This document shows positions 15,602 to 23,115 of a DNA stretch of 34,537 nt, one piece after another. How positions within the stretch are numbered: the stretch's first letter is position 1; every line of letters begins with the position of its first letter. The DNA comes from Methanobacteriota archaeon (GTDB lineage: Archaea > Thermoplasmatota > Thermoplasmata > RBG-16-68-12). The position numbers and the translations under genes were made by a program. A model generated the notes under the pieces. It made no database searches. It saw nothing but the letters and a program-made list of their open reading frames with translations, and was not told the origin of the DNA. The stretch covers positions 1 to 34,537 of the forward strand of contig VBLZ01000100.1 in the NCBI GenBank assembly GCA_005878515.1. Reading direction: 5' to 3'.

Positions 15602-17077
15602 ATGCGCTGCGTGATCAGTCTTCCTTGTCCAACCTGCGGTAGCGAACTCGCCTTCCTCGAGCAGTATCAGCGGCACTACTGCTACGCGTGCGGAAACTAC
15701 GCGCCCGAAGGCTATGGCGATCGGGGCGCGAAAATCTGTCCGACCTGCCGGGGAATCTTGTCGTACGTGGCCCAATACGACCGCCACTACTGCTACCGGT
15801 GCAATGCGTACCCCGCGGACGGCGTGGTCTTGCAATCGTTGGAGGCCACGATGCCCGTCGATGTGCGGCCCGTCGACGTTCAGCCCGTCGCCGAAGCGAC
15901 CGAGCCCGCCCCGATCGTGACGGAACCCGAGACCGCGGTGGACGTGTCGGAGGCACCCGAGGTGGCGAAGCCGACGGACGTCGAACCGACCGCAGAGGCC
16001 GAGACGACGGAAGTGCCCACCACCCCGACGACCCCCGCGCCCGCCGAAGCCTCGCCCCAGCCTGAAGAAATCGTGGAAGAAGAACTTCCCCGCGAGGAAC
16101 CGAAGGAGCCAGGACCGAGACCCCCGATCGTTCGCCTCAGAGTATTCCAGGCAAAGAAGCCGGCGCTCATGGATCTGTGCAAGGCCTACGACCTCGATCC
16201 GACCGGGACGAAAGAGCAGCTCCGCGAACGGCTCCTGAGCTATCTCGACACCTTGGAGGCGGAGGCCGAACCGGAGCCGATAGCCAAGAGTGAGGCGCCG
16301 GCCGGACCGGCTCCAATCGAACGACCCGAAGTCGAGGGTGAGTCCGTACACACGCCCGACGACGTCGCGGAAACCCCGTCAGTCGTGGAGGAACTGGAAA
16401 GCGAACAGCCCGGCAGCGCTAGTCCCGTGGTGGAGACACCGGTCGAAACGCATGCCACTCAGGAGGCCGTCGCGGAACGAATCGAAGTGCCCTCGTTCGT
16501 CTCGATCCCCGAATCCCAGCCCGCGGTCTCGGTCGCCCCCGCCGTCGAGCCGATGCGCGCGCTCCATCCATGTCCGACGTGCGGCCGGGAGCTCACATAC
16601 ATTGCCCGGTACCGGAGGTGGTACTGCTATCACTGCCGGGCGTACGCGCCGGCGAGCGAGTCGAGGTTCGCCTGTCCGACCTGCGGCGCGGCATTGCGCT
16701 GGATCGGTCAATACGAACGGTGGTGGTGCGATTCCTGCCGACGGTACGCGCCCGCGGACCTCCCGAAACCCGAGTCCGCCGCTGTCGTGACCGCGATGCC
16801 CGCGGAAGCCGTGAAACCGCTCTCTTATGCGACTGCACTCCCGGCCACCAGCGTCACACATCGACATCGAAGCCCCGGTAGCGGGATCGGCCTCGTCGGA
16901 TTCGGGGTGATCCTCTTCGTCTTGTACGAGATGCTCGTGGACCTTCCGGGCGCCCTCTCCTACAGCACAGGGATCGCCGTCCCTCAGGACCTCGCCTTCG
17001 GCCTCCGGTTCTTCGCCTTCGTTTTCGTCGCCCTCGGCGCCATCACGGGCCTGTCGGCCGTTCGCGATCGACGCTGA
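15602..17077 (+). CDS. Four-zinc-ribbon, SAP-domain membrane protein
   Basis: A 491-residue protein with an unusual layout. Four zinc ribbons of identical CxxC-x14-CxxC spacing occur as an N-terminal pair (C9-C30, C46-C67) and a second pair (C324-C345, C358-C379), each with aromatic YxRxYCYxC-type flanks. Between them are two long Pro/Glu/Ala/Thr-rich disordered linkers framing a SAP-like helix-extended-helix (about residues 183-216, LMDLCKAYDLDPTGTKEQLRERLLSYL), a motif usually binding DNA or RNA. Two C-terminal TM segments follow (about 428-446 and 465-485). I infer a membrane-tethered nucleic-acid- or protein-binding scaffold with the ribbons in the cytoplasm. ATG 15602 has TATA-like CCTTTATTC about 22-25 nt upstream, so the mRNA is probably leaderless. 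Specific function unknown. Confidence 0.8.
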   Translation: MRCVISLPCPTCGSELAFLEQYQRHYCYACGNYAPEGYGDRGAKICPTCRGILSYVAQYDRHYCYRCNAYPADGVVLQSLEATMPVDVRPVDVQPVAEATEPAPIVTEPETAVDVSEAPEVAKPTDVEPTAEAETTEVPTTPTTPAPAEASPQPEEIVEEELPREEPKEPGPRPPIVRLRVFQAKKPALMDLCKAYDLDPTGTKEQLRERLLSYLDTLEAEAEPEPIAKSEAPAGPAPIERPEVEGESVHTPDDVAETPSVVEELESEQPGSASPVVETPVETHATQEAVAERIEVPSFVSIPESQPAVSVAPAVEPMRALHPCPTCGRELTYIARYRRWYCYHCRAYAPASESRFACPTCGAALRWIGQYERWWCDSCRRYAPADLPKPESAAVVTAMPAEAVKPLSYATALPATSVTHRHRSPGSGIGLVGFGVILFVLYEMLVDLPGALSYSTGIAVPQDLAFGLRFFAFVFVALGAITGLSAVRDRR

Positions 17078-17119
17078 GCCGCAAAGGTTTTTCCCGGCCT
17101 CCACGTTCGACGCCGGGCC

Positions 17120-18136
17120 ATGCGGCTTCAGCAGGTGGTGAAGGACGAGCGACGTCCGCGCGAATTCGACCCGCGGGAATACATCTCCACCTGGACCGAG
17201 AAGGACCTGCTCCACGGGAAGATCGTGGACGCGTGGGTCATCATCTTCCGGACCCGCGGCTGCTACTGGGCGCGCTCAAGCGGCTGCTCGATGTGCGGAT
17301 ACGTGAACGACGTGGCCCAGGAAGTGAGTCCCGCGGACATCGGCCACCAGCTCGACGTGGTCCTGAAGAAGCATCAAGGACAGCCCCTCGTCAAGGTGTA
17401 TACTTCCGGGAACTTCTTCGACGACCACGAAGTGTCTCTAGATGTCCGAGAGCGAATCCTCACAGAACTCGGAGACCGCTGCGACAAGGTCATCGTCGAG
17501 ACGCTCGCCCACCTGTTGCGCCGCGACCAGCTCGAGCACGCCCTGCGTTTCGTCGACGAACTCGAGATTGCCTTGGGGCTCGAGTCGACGAACGAGAACG
17601 TCCTGCGGTACGCCGTCAACAAAGTCTGGGGCCTGAACGAACATGCGCGGGCCGCGACCGTCGCGCGCGAGGCCGGCGCGACCGTTAAGACGTATCTGTT
17701 GATCAAGCCGCCCTTCCTGACGGAACGGGAGGCGATCGAAGATGCCGTCCGATCGGGACACGAGGCGGATCCGCACAGCGACACGGTCTCCTTCAACCCG
17801 GTGAACGTCCAGAGCCGCACGATCGTCGACCGGCTCTTCCGCCGGGGCGAGTACCGCCCCCCGTGGCTCTGGTCCGTCGTCGAGGTCCTCGAGCGCACCC
17901 GCGACTTGAAGGCCCACGTGAAAAGCCACCCGACCGCGGGCGGCCTGGTCCGCGGGGCCCACAACTGCGGAACCTGCGATCGACGTGTCGTGAACGCGAT
18001 CGAAGAATTCTCGCTCGGCCTCCGCGCGGACTTCGGCGACCTGTCGTGCGCCTGCCAGGAGGTGTGGCGGGCCTACGGTGAGACGCAACCGTTCATGATG
18101 ACGTCCGCTGATCCACTGGCGGTCCTTGAAGCGTAA
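17120..18136 (+). CDS. raSEA: Archaeosine biosynthesis radical SAM protein RaSEA
   Basis: A 338-residue radical SAM enzyme. With ArcS, RaSEA converts the lysine-modified preQ0 at tRNA position 15 to archaeosine. The cluster-binding cysteines lie in FRTRGCYWARSSGCSMCGY (C48, C56, C59), the elongated Cys spacing characteristic of this family and of Elp3-like radical SAM proteins. LESTNENVLRYAVNK and FNPVNVQS are conserved core segments. A C-terminal cysteine set (CGTCD and CACQEVW) may bind another metal. ATG 17120 has an AT-rich AAAGGTTTTT about 30 nt upstream. A small conserved gene follows 39 bp downstream and could be cotranscribed. Its partners ArcS and TGT are outside the window. Elp3 is excluded by size and lack of an acetyltransferase domain. 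Confidence 0.9.
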   Translation: MRLQQVVKDERRPREFDPREYISTWTEKDLLHGKIVDAWVIIFRTRGCYWARSSGCSMCGYVNDVAQEVSPADIGHQLDVVLKKHQGQPLVKVYTSGNFFDDHEVSLDVRERILTELGDRCDKVIVETLAHLLRRDQLEHALRFVDELEIALGLESTNENVLRYAVNKVWGLNEHARAATVAREAGATVKTYLLIKPPFLTEREAIEDAVRSGHEADPHSDTVSFNPVNVQSRTIVDRLFRRGEYRPPWLWSVVEVLERTRDLKAHVKSHPTAGGLVRGAHNCGTCDRRVVNAIEEFSLGLRADFGDLSCACQEVWRAYGETQPFMMTSADPLAVLEA

Positions 18137-18175
18137 CGTTCATCCGAGGTCCGAGAATCGGGAATCGCGATTCGG

Positions 18176-18496
18176 ATGCGCGAATACGAGTTGAAACGGG
18201 GCACGGGGAAGAACCTCGAGGGCGACGGCCTGCGGAAGATCGCCGCGGAGGTGTTCGGCGACGTCGGAACGGATGGGGCGAAGGTCATCGTCTCTCACGG
18301 CGCCCTCGAGAAGATGGTCGTGTGGACCGACGGGAAGAAGCTGTTCGTCGACACCACGATGAAGTCCGGCGTCCCGGATCATGTCGCCACGGACACGATC
18401 AAGGCGTACAACGCATTCCTCGAGCGGGCGACCGGGCTGACCGCGAAGGAGCGAGGCAAGCGGGCGCAGCAAGCGGCGAAAAAAGGCTCTGCCTGA
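18176..18496 (+). CDS. Small conserved archaeal protein (DUF5611-like)
   Basis: A 106-residue soluble alpha/beta protein. The opening MREYELKRGTGKNLE and the central strand pattern (KVIVSHGALEKMVVWTDGKKLFVDTTMK) resemble the uncharacterised archaeal family I recall as DUF5611; this is from memory. The C-terminus is Lys/Arg/Ala-rich (KERGKRAQQAAKKGSA), which could contact nucleic acid. The gene lies 39 bp downstream of raSEA in the same direction, so a link to tRNA modification or translation is conceivable but unproven. It converges on rpl12 with about 55 bp between stops. Function unknown. Confidence 0.65.
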   Translation: MREYELKRGTGKNLEGDGLRKIAAEVFGDVGTDGAKVIVSHGALEKMVVWTDGKKLFVDTTMKSGVPDHVATDTIKAYNAFLERATGLTAKERGKRAQQAAKKGSA

Positions 18497-18551
18497 CGAT
18501 CGCTCCCGCTCGGCCTCCAGGAAATGGAAAAGGGTGCGGGCGGCCCTCGGC

Positions 18552-18860
18552 CTAGCCGAAGAGCGCACCCAGGCCCGCAGCCGCCTCTTCCTCGGAGACC
18601 TTCTCTTCTTCCTTCTTCTCCTCTTTCTTCTTCTCTTCCTTCTTCTCGGCGGGCGGCGCTGCCGCGGGAGCGGCGGTCGGCATCGCGACGGCGGCCTTCA
18701 GGGCCTCGTCGATGTTCACGCCTTCCAGCGCGGCGGTCAGAGCCTTCACGCGGGTCTCGTCGACCTTCACCCCGGCCGCGGTGAGGACCTTCTTCAGGTT
18801 CTCCTCGCTCACGGGCTTGCCGGCCGCATGCAGGACCAACGCCCCGTACACATATTCCAT
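18552..18860 (-). CDS. rpl12: Ribosomal protein P1 (L12e)
   Basis: A 102-residue archaeal stalk protein that dimerises on the uL10 helices and recruits translation GTPases. The N-terminal helical domain [22 protein letters not shown] is followed by an Ala/Pro hinge, a Lys/Glu-rich acidic stretch and the canonical factor-binding tail [10 protein letters not shown]. Strong Shine-Dalgarno GGAGGTGA lies between the rpl10 stop and this ATG, 25 bp apart. Last gene of the ribosomal block. Confidence 0.97.
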   Translation of the reverse strand: MEYVYGALVLHAAGKPVSEENLKKVLTAAGVKVDETRVKALTAALEGVNIDEALKAAVAMPTAAPAAAPPAEKKEEKKKEEKKEEEKVSEEEAAAGLGALFG

Positions 18861-18885
18861 TCGTCGTCACCTCCTTGTTGTTTGA

Positions 18886-19767
18886 TCATCCGGTCATCGT
18901 GCGAAGCGCCTCGTCGGCGGCACCGGGCGCGCGGGCGACGAGGGCGAGCATCTGAGTGTGGGCTTTCGCCAAGAGAAACTTGATCGATTCTTTCGTCGGG
19001 AACTCGGACTCGACGGCAAGCTCCAGCGCCTGCGCGTGGGCCTTCGCCAGGAGCGGGCGGATCGTCTCCTTGGTCGGGTAGGCAATCGTGAGTGCGAGGG
19101 CGAGCGCCTCCCGCCAGGCCTGGGCGATCTGTCCGCGGACGACCGTGTCGTCGACCGCCAGCGCATCCCGTCGGAACACGGTGCCGGCCTCGTAGGCGCC
19201 TCGCAAATCGAGGCCGACGACCAGGGGGAAGATCTCGAGCCGCGCGAGCTGCTGGGCGACGTCCCTCGGGATTCGCTGGCCTGCCTTCACCATGAGCTTG
19301 TCTTGGCGGATCATGACCTTGCCCCGTTCGATTGCTGCCGGAATCCCGGCCTTCTGGAGTTCGCCCACGACGGGGCCGGGTTTGAACGGCGTCTCCCCGG
19401 CGCGGACCCAGAGGTCTTCCGGCGCGACCTCGCCCCCTCGGGCCGGAGCGCGCGTCTTCGTCGCCTCGAGTTCCTTGAAGAGTCGGAACGGATTGATGTC
19501 CGCCGTCACGACGGCCGTCTGCCCCTCGATCGTGTCACTGAGCTTCACTAGGTCCGGCTTCTTCTCGCTCGCCTGCTCCAACGCGAGGCGCAGTAGGTTG
19601 TTCTTCGCGACCGTGATTGTCGCGCGCCCGGAGAGCTTCTTCCGGATCGCCTGGAACTGCGGCGCGGGGATCCCGTGGATGTTGGCGATGCCGACTACAC
19701 GGGCCTGGGCGCAGCGCGTCGCGAGGCTCTCGACGAGTTGCTTCTTGTAGGGAGCGACGTGCGCCAA
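18886..19767 (-). CDS. rpl10: Ribosomal protein uL10 (P0), tail-less
   Basis: A 293-residue uL10, base of the ribosomal stalk. It has the rRNA-binding N-domain (VVGIANIHGIPAPQFQAIRKKL and TVAKNNLLRLAL), the archaeal insertion domain, and the P1-binding C-terminal helices including the repeats YPTKETIRPLLAKAHAQAL and FPTKESIKFLLAKAHTQML. It ends at ADEALRTMTG, without the acidic Glu/Lys linker and GLGALFG-type tail seen in many archaeal P0 proteins and present here in P1. The reading frame ends cleanly and the next gene follows, so this is not an obvious frameshift. The start is TTG 19767 (MAHVAPYKK) with GAGGTGGTC overlapping the rpl1 stop. Confidence 0.93.
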   Translation of the reverse strand: MAHVAPYKKQLVESLATRCAQARVVGIANIHGIPAPQFQAIRKKLSGRATITVAKNNLLRLALEQASEKKPDLVKLSDTIEGQTAVVTADINPFRLFKELEATKTRAPARGGEVAPEDLWVRAGETPFKPGPVVGELQKAGIPAAIERGKVMIRQDKLMVKAGQRIPRDVAQQLARLEIFPLVVGLDLRGAYEAGTVFRRDALAVDDTVVRGQIAQAWREALALALTIAYPTKETIRPLLAKAHAQALELAVESEFPTKESIKFLLAKAHTQMLALVARAPGAADEALRTMTG

Positions 19768-19776
19768 GGGACCACC

Positions 19777-20415
19777 TCAGAGGTACTTCACCGCGGGGCC
19801 CATCGTGGTCTTCACGTAGGCGGACTGGATGTTGAATCGTCCCCGTTCCAGCTTGCCAACGACGCGGCGCATCAAGGCGTCCAGATTCTCGGCGAGATCC
19901 TCGGGGGGCATGTCCCGCGTCCCGATCGCCGCATGGAACGTCCGCTTGTCGCGGCTCCGGACCCGGACCGTGTTCCGCAATGAGTTGATCAGGTTCGTCG
20001 GGTCCGCCGTGGGCGGGACGGGACGAGGCATCCTCCCTCGGGGTCCGAGGACGACGCCGAGACGCTTCCCAATTACCGGCATGAGCGGGGCCTCTGCAAT
20101 GAAGAAGTCGTACGATGTCGCGAGGGTCCTCGCCTTCCGCTTGTCGCTCGCGTATTCCTCGATCTCTTGCGGCTGAATCACGAGGTCCGCGGCGTTCCGC
20201 GCCTTCAAGGCGAGCTCTCCCGACGCGAAGACGCAGACGCGGATCGGCTTCCCCCGTCCTTTGGGCAGGACGACGTCCTCTTCGACGCGATTCTTCGGAA
20301 CCGAAAGATCAACATCGCGAAGGTTCACGGCGACCTCAACGGATTCCTTGAACGCACGGGGCTTGGCGGCCTCGAGGAGCTTCTTGATCGTCTCGACCGA
20401 ATGCTTGTCCGCCAA
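19777..20415 (-). CDS. rpl1: Ribosomal protein uL1
   Basis: A 212-residue uL1, the mobile stalk protein at the E site and a known translational autoregulator in archaea. Characteristic segments are LPKGRGKPIRVCVFASGELA, the domain-II core and GKRLGVVLGPRGRMPRP, plus the C-terminal FNIQSAYVKTTMGPAVKYL. The start codon is TTG 20415, preceded by GGAGGCGATC. The mRNA leader contains a near-perfect 17-nt direct repeat of that ribosome-binding region. TATA-like CCTTATTAGG on the minus strand (20488-20497) predicts a leader of about 50 nt. Stop to rpl10 start is nine bases, indicating cotranscription. Confidence 0.96.
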   Translation of the reverse strand: MADKHSVETIKKLLEAAKPRAFKESVEVAVNLRDVDLSVPKNRVEEDVVLPKGRGKPIRVCVFASGELALKARNAADLVIQPQEIEEYASDKRKARTLATSYDFFIAEAPLMPVIGKRLGVVLGPRGRMPRPVPPTADPTNLINSLRNTVRVRSRDKRTFHAAIGTRDMPPEDLAENLDALMRRVVGKLERGRFNIQSAYVKTTMGPAVKYL

Positions 20416-20417
20416 GG

Positions 20418-20462
20418 GAGATCGCCTCCTGCAGTGCGTGCAGCCGAGATGGCCTCCTGCAG
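20418..20462 (-). promoter_or_regulatory. Duplicated ribosome-binding segment in the rpl1 leader
   Basis: Minus-strand CTGCAGGAGGCGATCTC (20418-20434) and CTGCAGGAGGCCATCTC (20446-20462) are 17-nt direct repeats with one mismatch, 28 nt apart. Each contains GGAGGC, but only the proximal one is placed for the TTG start. The distal one can pair in a short CTCCT-GCAG-AGGAG hairpin. Possible translational control element. Confidence 0.55.
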
Positions 20463-20487
20463 AGGAGAGGCGGCCAAAGAGCGTGGC

Positions 20488-20497
20488 CCTAATAAGG
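20488..20497 (-). promoter_or_regulatory. TATA-like element of the rpl1-rpl10-rpl12 operon
   Basis: CCTTATTAGG on the minus strand, about 75 nt upstream of the rpl1 TTG, gives a predicted start site near 20466. It lies in the 254-bp region shared with the divergent regulator gene, which otherwise holds a ribosome-binding repeat and an inverted repeat. Confidence 0.5.
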
Positions 20498-20608
20498 CTT
20501 TGCGGACGCGCGACGCCGGGTCCGTCTTCGGCGAACTACGGACGGGACTAGACGCATCTCCATCGTCCGTCGCGCGGAATCGACGATCCGAACGGCATCG
20601 CCGAGGAA

Positions 20609-20629
20609 TTATCAGTCGGCCGATGATAA
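20609..20629 (+). promoter_or_regulatory. Inverted repeat upstream of the second TrmB-like regulator
   Basis: TTATCA-N9-TGATAA, a perfect 6-bp inverted repeat about 40 nt upstream of the regulator's GTG start and beside the AT-rich ATAACCCTTTTG. It suits autoregulation by a dimer. Confidence 0.5.
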
Positions 20630-20669
20630 CTGCATAACCCTTTTGTAGCCATCGCCCCTAGCCCGATCC

Positions 20670-21488
20670 GTGCGGGAGGAGGACGTCGAGCGGGCCCTCG
20701 AGACCCTCGGTCTCACCGGCAAGGAATCGCGCGCGTACCTGAGCCTCCTCCAGAATGGGGTGGCGACCGCCCAGCACATCAGCCAACTCCTTGGCGTGCA
20801 ATATCCGGCCGTCTATCGGATCCTACAGTCCCTGCAAACGAAAGGCTGGATCGAGGTGTCGCGGGAGCGCCCGAACCGATATCGGGCCCGTGCGCCTCGA
20901 ATCGTCGCGGAAGAAGCCCATCAGTCGAGAGGGGACGATCTCGTCGCCGCGGCCGAAATGGTCGGCGGGTTGAAGGAGAGCGTCCCCCCGAAGGCACGGG
21001 AGAGTGAGACGGACCTCTGGATCTACAAGGGGACGGAGTCGATCGGTCGCAAGCTCCGCGAGGTGGTCCTCTCCAGCAGCGGACAGATCCTTTGCGTGAG
21101 TCCGTTCCCCGTCGCCCCCGAGATCCTGCGGCTCCTCTTCGACGCCCTCGGCCGGTCCCGACGAGTCGTGCGGGTCGTCTTGAACGAGGCGAACCGCCCG
21201 GACCTCGCGGAACTCGGAAGCCTCCTCGGACGGAACATGCGCGTGCAGTTCCACTTCCCGGCTCGGCCGCTGTCCGCCACCCGGCTCGCGCACACGTACG
21301 TGTTCCCGAGCGACCAGGAAGTGTTCATCCTGAATTCCTTCTACCGCGAGGGAGAGCTCGCGGCGGACAAACTCCAGGGGCTCTGGGTCGGCGACATGGA
21401 CTTCGTGAGGATCCAGCTCGAGGCGATGCTCCTCGACTTGTCGCAACCGACCGCCCGGGAGCGCAAGGCGTTCCCGAAAGCCCGCTGA
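20670..21488 (+). CDS. TrmB-family regulator inside the ribosomal protein block
   Basis: A 272-residue TrmB-type transcription factor. The N-terminal winged HTH (residues about 1-75) reads VERALETLGLTGKESRAYLSLLQNGVATAQHISQLLGVQYPAVYRILQSL with wing GWIEVSRERPNRYRA. The C-terminal half is a PLD-like effector domain (DLWIYKGTESIGRKLREVVLSS, QILCVSPFPVAPEIL). The start is GTG 20670 (MREEDVERAL), with an upstream inverted repeat. It is divergent from rpl1 and convergent with rpl11 (2 bp between stops), interrupting the usual rpl11-rpl1 adjacency. Ligand and targets unknown; control of the neighbouring ribosomal operon is possible but only suggested by position. Confidence 0.85.
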   Translation: MREEDVERALETLGLTGKESRAYLSLLQNGVATAQHISQLLGVQYPAVYRILQSLQTKGWIEVSRERPNRYRARAPRIVAEEAHQSRGDDLVAAAEMVGGLKESVPPKARESETDLWIYKGTESIGRKLREVVLSSSGQILCVSPFPVAPEILRLLFDALGRSRRVVRVVLNEANRPDLAELGSLLGRNMRVQFHFPARPLSATRLAHTYVFPSDQEVFILNSFYREGELAADKLQGLWVGDMDFVRIQLEAMLLDLSQPTARERKAFPKAR

Positions 21489-21490
21489 CC

Positions 21491-21970
21491 TCAGCCGGCG
21501 AGTTGCTTGTCGTACTTGCCCGACTGGATCTCCTTCGAGAACTCTTTCGCGGGCTTCCCTTCCACGGTCACCCCATTCGAGACGCAGGTGCCGACCACCT
21601 CGAGGACCCGCGCCTTCAGGGATTTCGCTTGCATCGCGTCCGCTTTCATGCCCGCAATCTTGATCGCCTGCGCAAGGGACAGGTTCCCGACCCGTGTCTT
21701 GCCCGGGTCGCCGGAGCCTTTCTCAATCTTCAACTCTTTCGCAATGAGTGCGGACGTCGGGGGGGTCCCGACCTCGATCGTGAAGGCTTTCGACTTCGGG
21801 TCGACGATCAGGGTGACGGGGACTTTCATCCCTTCGAAACTCTTCGTCTTCTCGTTGATCGCTTTGATGATCTCAACGATGTTCAGGCCGAGCGGACCGA
21901 GCGCCGGTCCCAGGGGAGGTCCGGGGGTCGCCTTGCCTCCATCGACGAGGACGTTCAGCTTCTCCACCAT
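21491..21970 (-). CDS. rpl11: Ribosomal protein uL11
   Basis: A 159-residue uL11 that binds the GTPase-associated centre of 23S rRNA beside the uL10/P1 stalk. The proline-rich N-domain VDGGKATPGPPLGPALGPLGLN and the C-domain (SLAQAIKIAGMKADAMQAKSLKARVLEVVGTCVSNGVTVEG) are intact. ATG 21970 is preceded by CGAGGT. A TATA-like CGTTTATG on the minus strand (22011-22018) lies about 45 nt upstream, so it can be transcribed separately from spt5. The 214-bp gap to spt5 also has an AACCTT-AAAC-AAGGTT hairpin. Confidence 0.97.
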   Translation of the reverse strand: MVEKLNVLVDGGKATPGPPLGPALGPLGLNIVEIIKAINEKTKSFEGMKVPVTLIVDPKSKAFTIEVGTPPTSALIAKELKIEKGSGDPGKTRVGNLSLAQAIKIAGMKADAMQAKSLKARVLEVVGTCVSNGVTVEGKPAKEFSKEIQSGKYDKQLAG

Positions 21971-22129
21971 CGTCCGAAACCTCGGTAGGGCGGCCGAGAG
22001 ACCGAGCCGGCATAAACGTTTCGACCGGGCTCATCGAATCATCGTTCGACCATCGAGGGGGTGACGGCGGAAGGCGCAACTCGGGCAGAAGCGCCACAAT
22101 GATGAGGATCACGGGGAGATGACGAAAGC

Positions 22130-22145
22130 AACCTTAAACAAGGTT
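22130..22145 (-). other. Small inverted repeat downstream of spt5
   Basis: AACCTT-AAAC-AAGGTT, a perfect 6-bp stem with 4-nt loop, 40 bp past the spt5 stop in the 214-bp gap before rpl11. It has no clear T-tract, so terminator function is uncertain; its AT-rich core could instead be a TATA element. Confidence 0.35.
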
Positions 22146-22184
22146 AACCGAGCGGTATCGGCCAACCATGTCGGATGGCCCGAT

Positions 22185-23111
22185 TCACTTTTCCTCTTCC
22201 TTCTGGAGGACCCGGACGCTGTCGCCGCGGACCGTTACCGGGATGCGGACCATGGCCTCGAACAGCTCGACGGTGATCTCTTCCTTGGTCTCGTCGATCT
22301 TCATGACGCGGGCCTTTTCTCCCTTGAACGGGCCGGCGACCAGTTCGACAATGTCGCCTTCCATGATCCCGCTGACGATCGGTTTCGGGGTGAGGTACGC
22401 CTCGATTTCCGAGAAGGCGATTCCCGTCGACTCCCCCTCGCCCTTCACGACGCCGCGAGCCCGTCGCAGACCGCGGACGACTTCCTCCAGGCGATCCGGG
22501 TTCATGCTCTCGACGTAGACGTAACCGCGGAAGTTCGCGGGGACGAGGACCGAAAACACGCCGACGTCCTTTGCCTTGGCCCGGGCGTAGATGGCGTCCG
22601 CCACGGCGCGCTCATGACCGATCGAGGACTTGACCGCAAGGACCGCCTGTCGCGCGCTGAAGCTGAGGGTCTTCGCGTCGAACGCCCCGGGGTCGCCCTT
22701 TGAGATCGCATTCACGACGACGTTCAACCGGTCCCCGTACCGAGCGCCCTTCGGACATGTGACGGTCAAGGTGATCTCACGCTGGCCGTCCGCGATCAAT
22801 CGGAACTCCTTCTCCGTGACCTTCGTGAACGTGACGTCCCAGACCTTGTCCTCGACGCCGTACAGTTTGACGGTCCACTCGGGCGGATCGGGAAGCTCGG
22901 AATTGTAGACGAGGTCCACCTTGATCCGGATCGTGTCGTCCTCGGTTCCCGTGTTCGTGACGACGACAGCGTATTCTTTCGTCTGCCCGGCCGTGAGGGA
23001 GACTTTCTCTTCCTTCAGGTCCAATTTGACGGCGTAGTGGCCGACGGCGGGCGGTTCTGGCTTGGACTCCGACTTCGCCTCGCGCTTCGAGAGATCGTCG
23101 AGCAATCCCAT
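22185..23111 (-). CDS. spt5: Transcription elongation factor Spt5 (NusG) with N-terminal Ig-like domain
   Basis: A 308-residue Spt5/NusG, about twice the common archaeal length of roughly 150. The NGN domain (about residues 155-242; AVLAVKSSIGHERAVADAIYARA and FRGYVYVES) binds the RNA polymerase clamp with Spt4. The KOW domain follows (248-305; MEGDIVELVAGPFKGEKARVMKID). Ahead of these is a charged leader and a beta-sandwich-like domain (about 24-152) with KVSLTAGQTKEYAVVVTNTGTEDDTI and LIADGQREITLTVTCP, resembling CARDB/NEW3-type Ig-like modules. No signal peptide, so it is cytoplasmic. It lies four bases after secE, the classical secE-nusG pair. The fusion is continuous in frame. The role of the extra domain is unknown; a protein-contact surface on the elongation complex is my inference. 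Confidence 0.93.
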   Translation of the reverse strand: MGLLDDLSKREAKSESKPEPPAVGHYAVKLDLKEEKVSLTAGQTKEYAVVVTNTGTEDDTIRIKVDLVYNSELPDPPEWTVKLYGVEDKVWDVTFTKVTEKEFRLIADGQREITLTVTCPKGARYGDRLNVVVNAISKGDPGAFDAKTLSFSARQAVLAVKSSIGHERAVADAIYARAKAKDVGVFSVLVPANFRGYVYVESMNPDRLEEVVRGLRRARGVVKGEGESTGIAFSEIEAYLTPKPIVSGIMEGDIVELVAGPFKGEKARVMKIDETKEEITVELFEAMVRIPVTVRGDSVRVLQKEEEK

Positions 23112-23115
23112 TCCA

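Noticed and set aside
15443-16351. 302-aa minus-strand ORF across the tRNA-Thr gene
   Set aside because: Antisense to the zinc-ribbon/SAP gene and runs through the tRNA; shadow.
21873-22112. 79-codon minus-strand ORF starting with GTG downstream of spt5
   Set aside because: It has an AT-rich element at suitable distance, but most of it overlaps rpl11 in another frame and it is Arg/Pro-rich.
22095-22130. ATGATGA and ATGACGA resembling C and C' boxes of a C/D guide RNA
   Set aside because: No correctly placed D or D' CTGA boxes were found.
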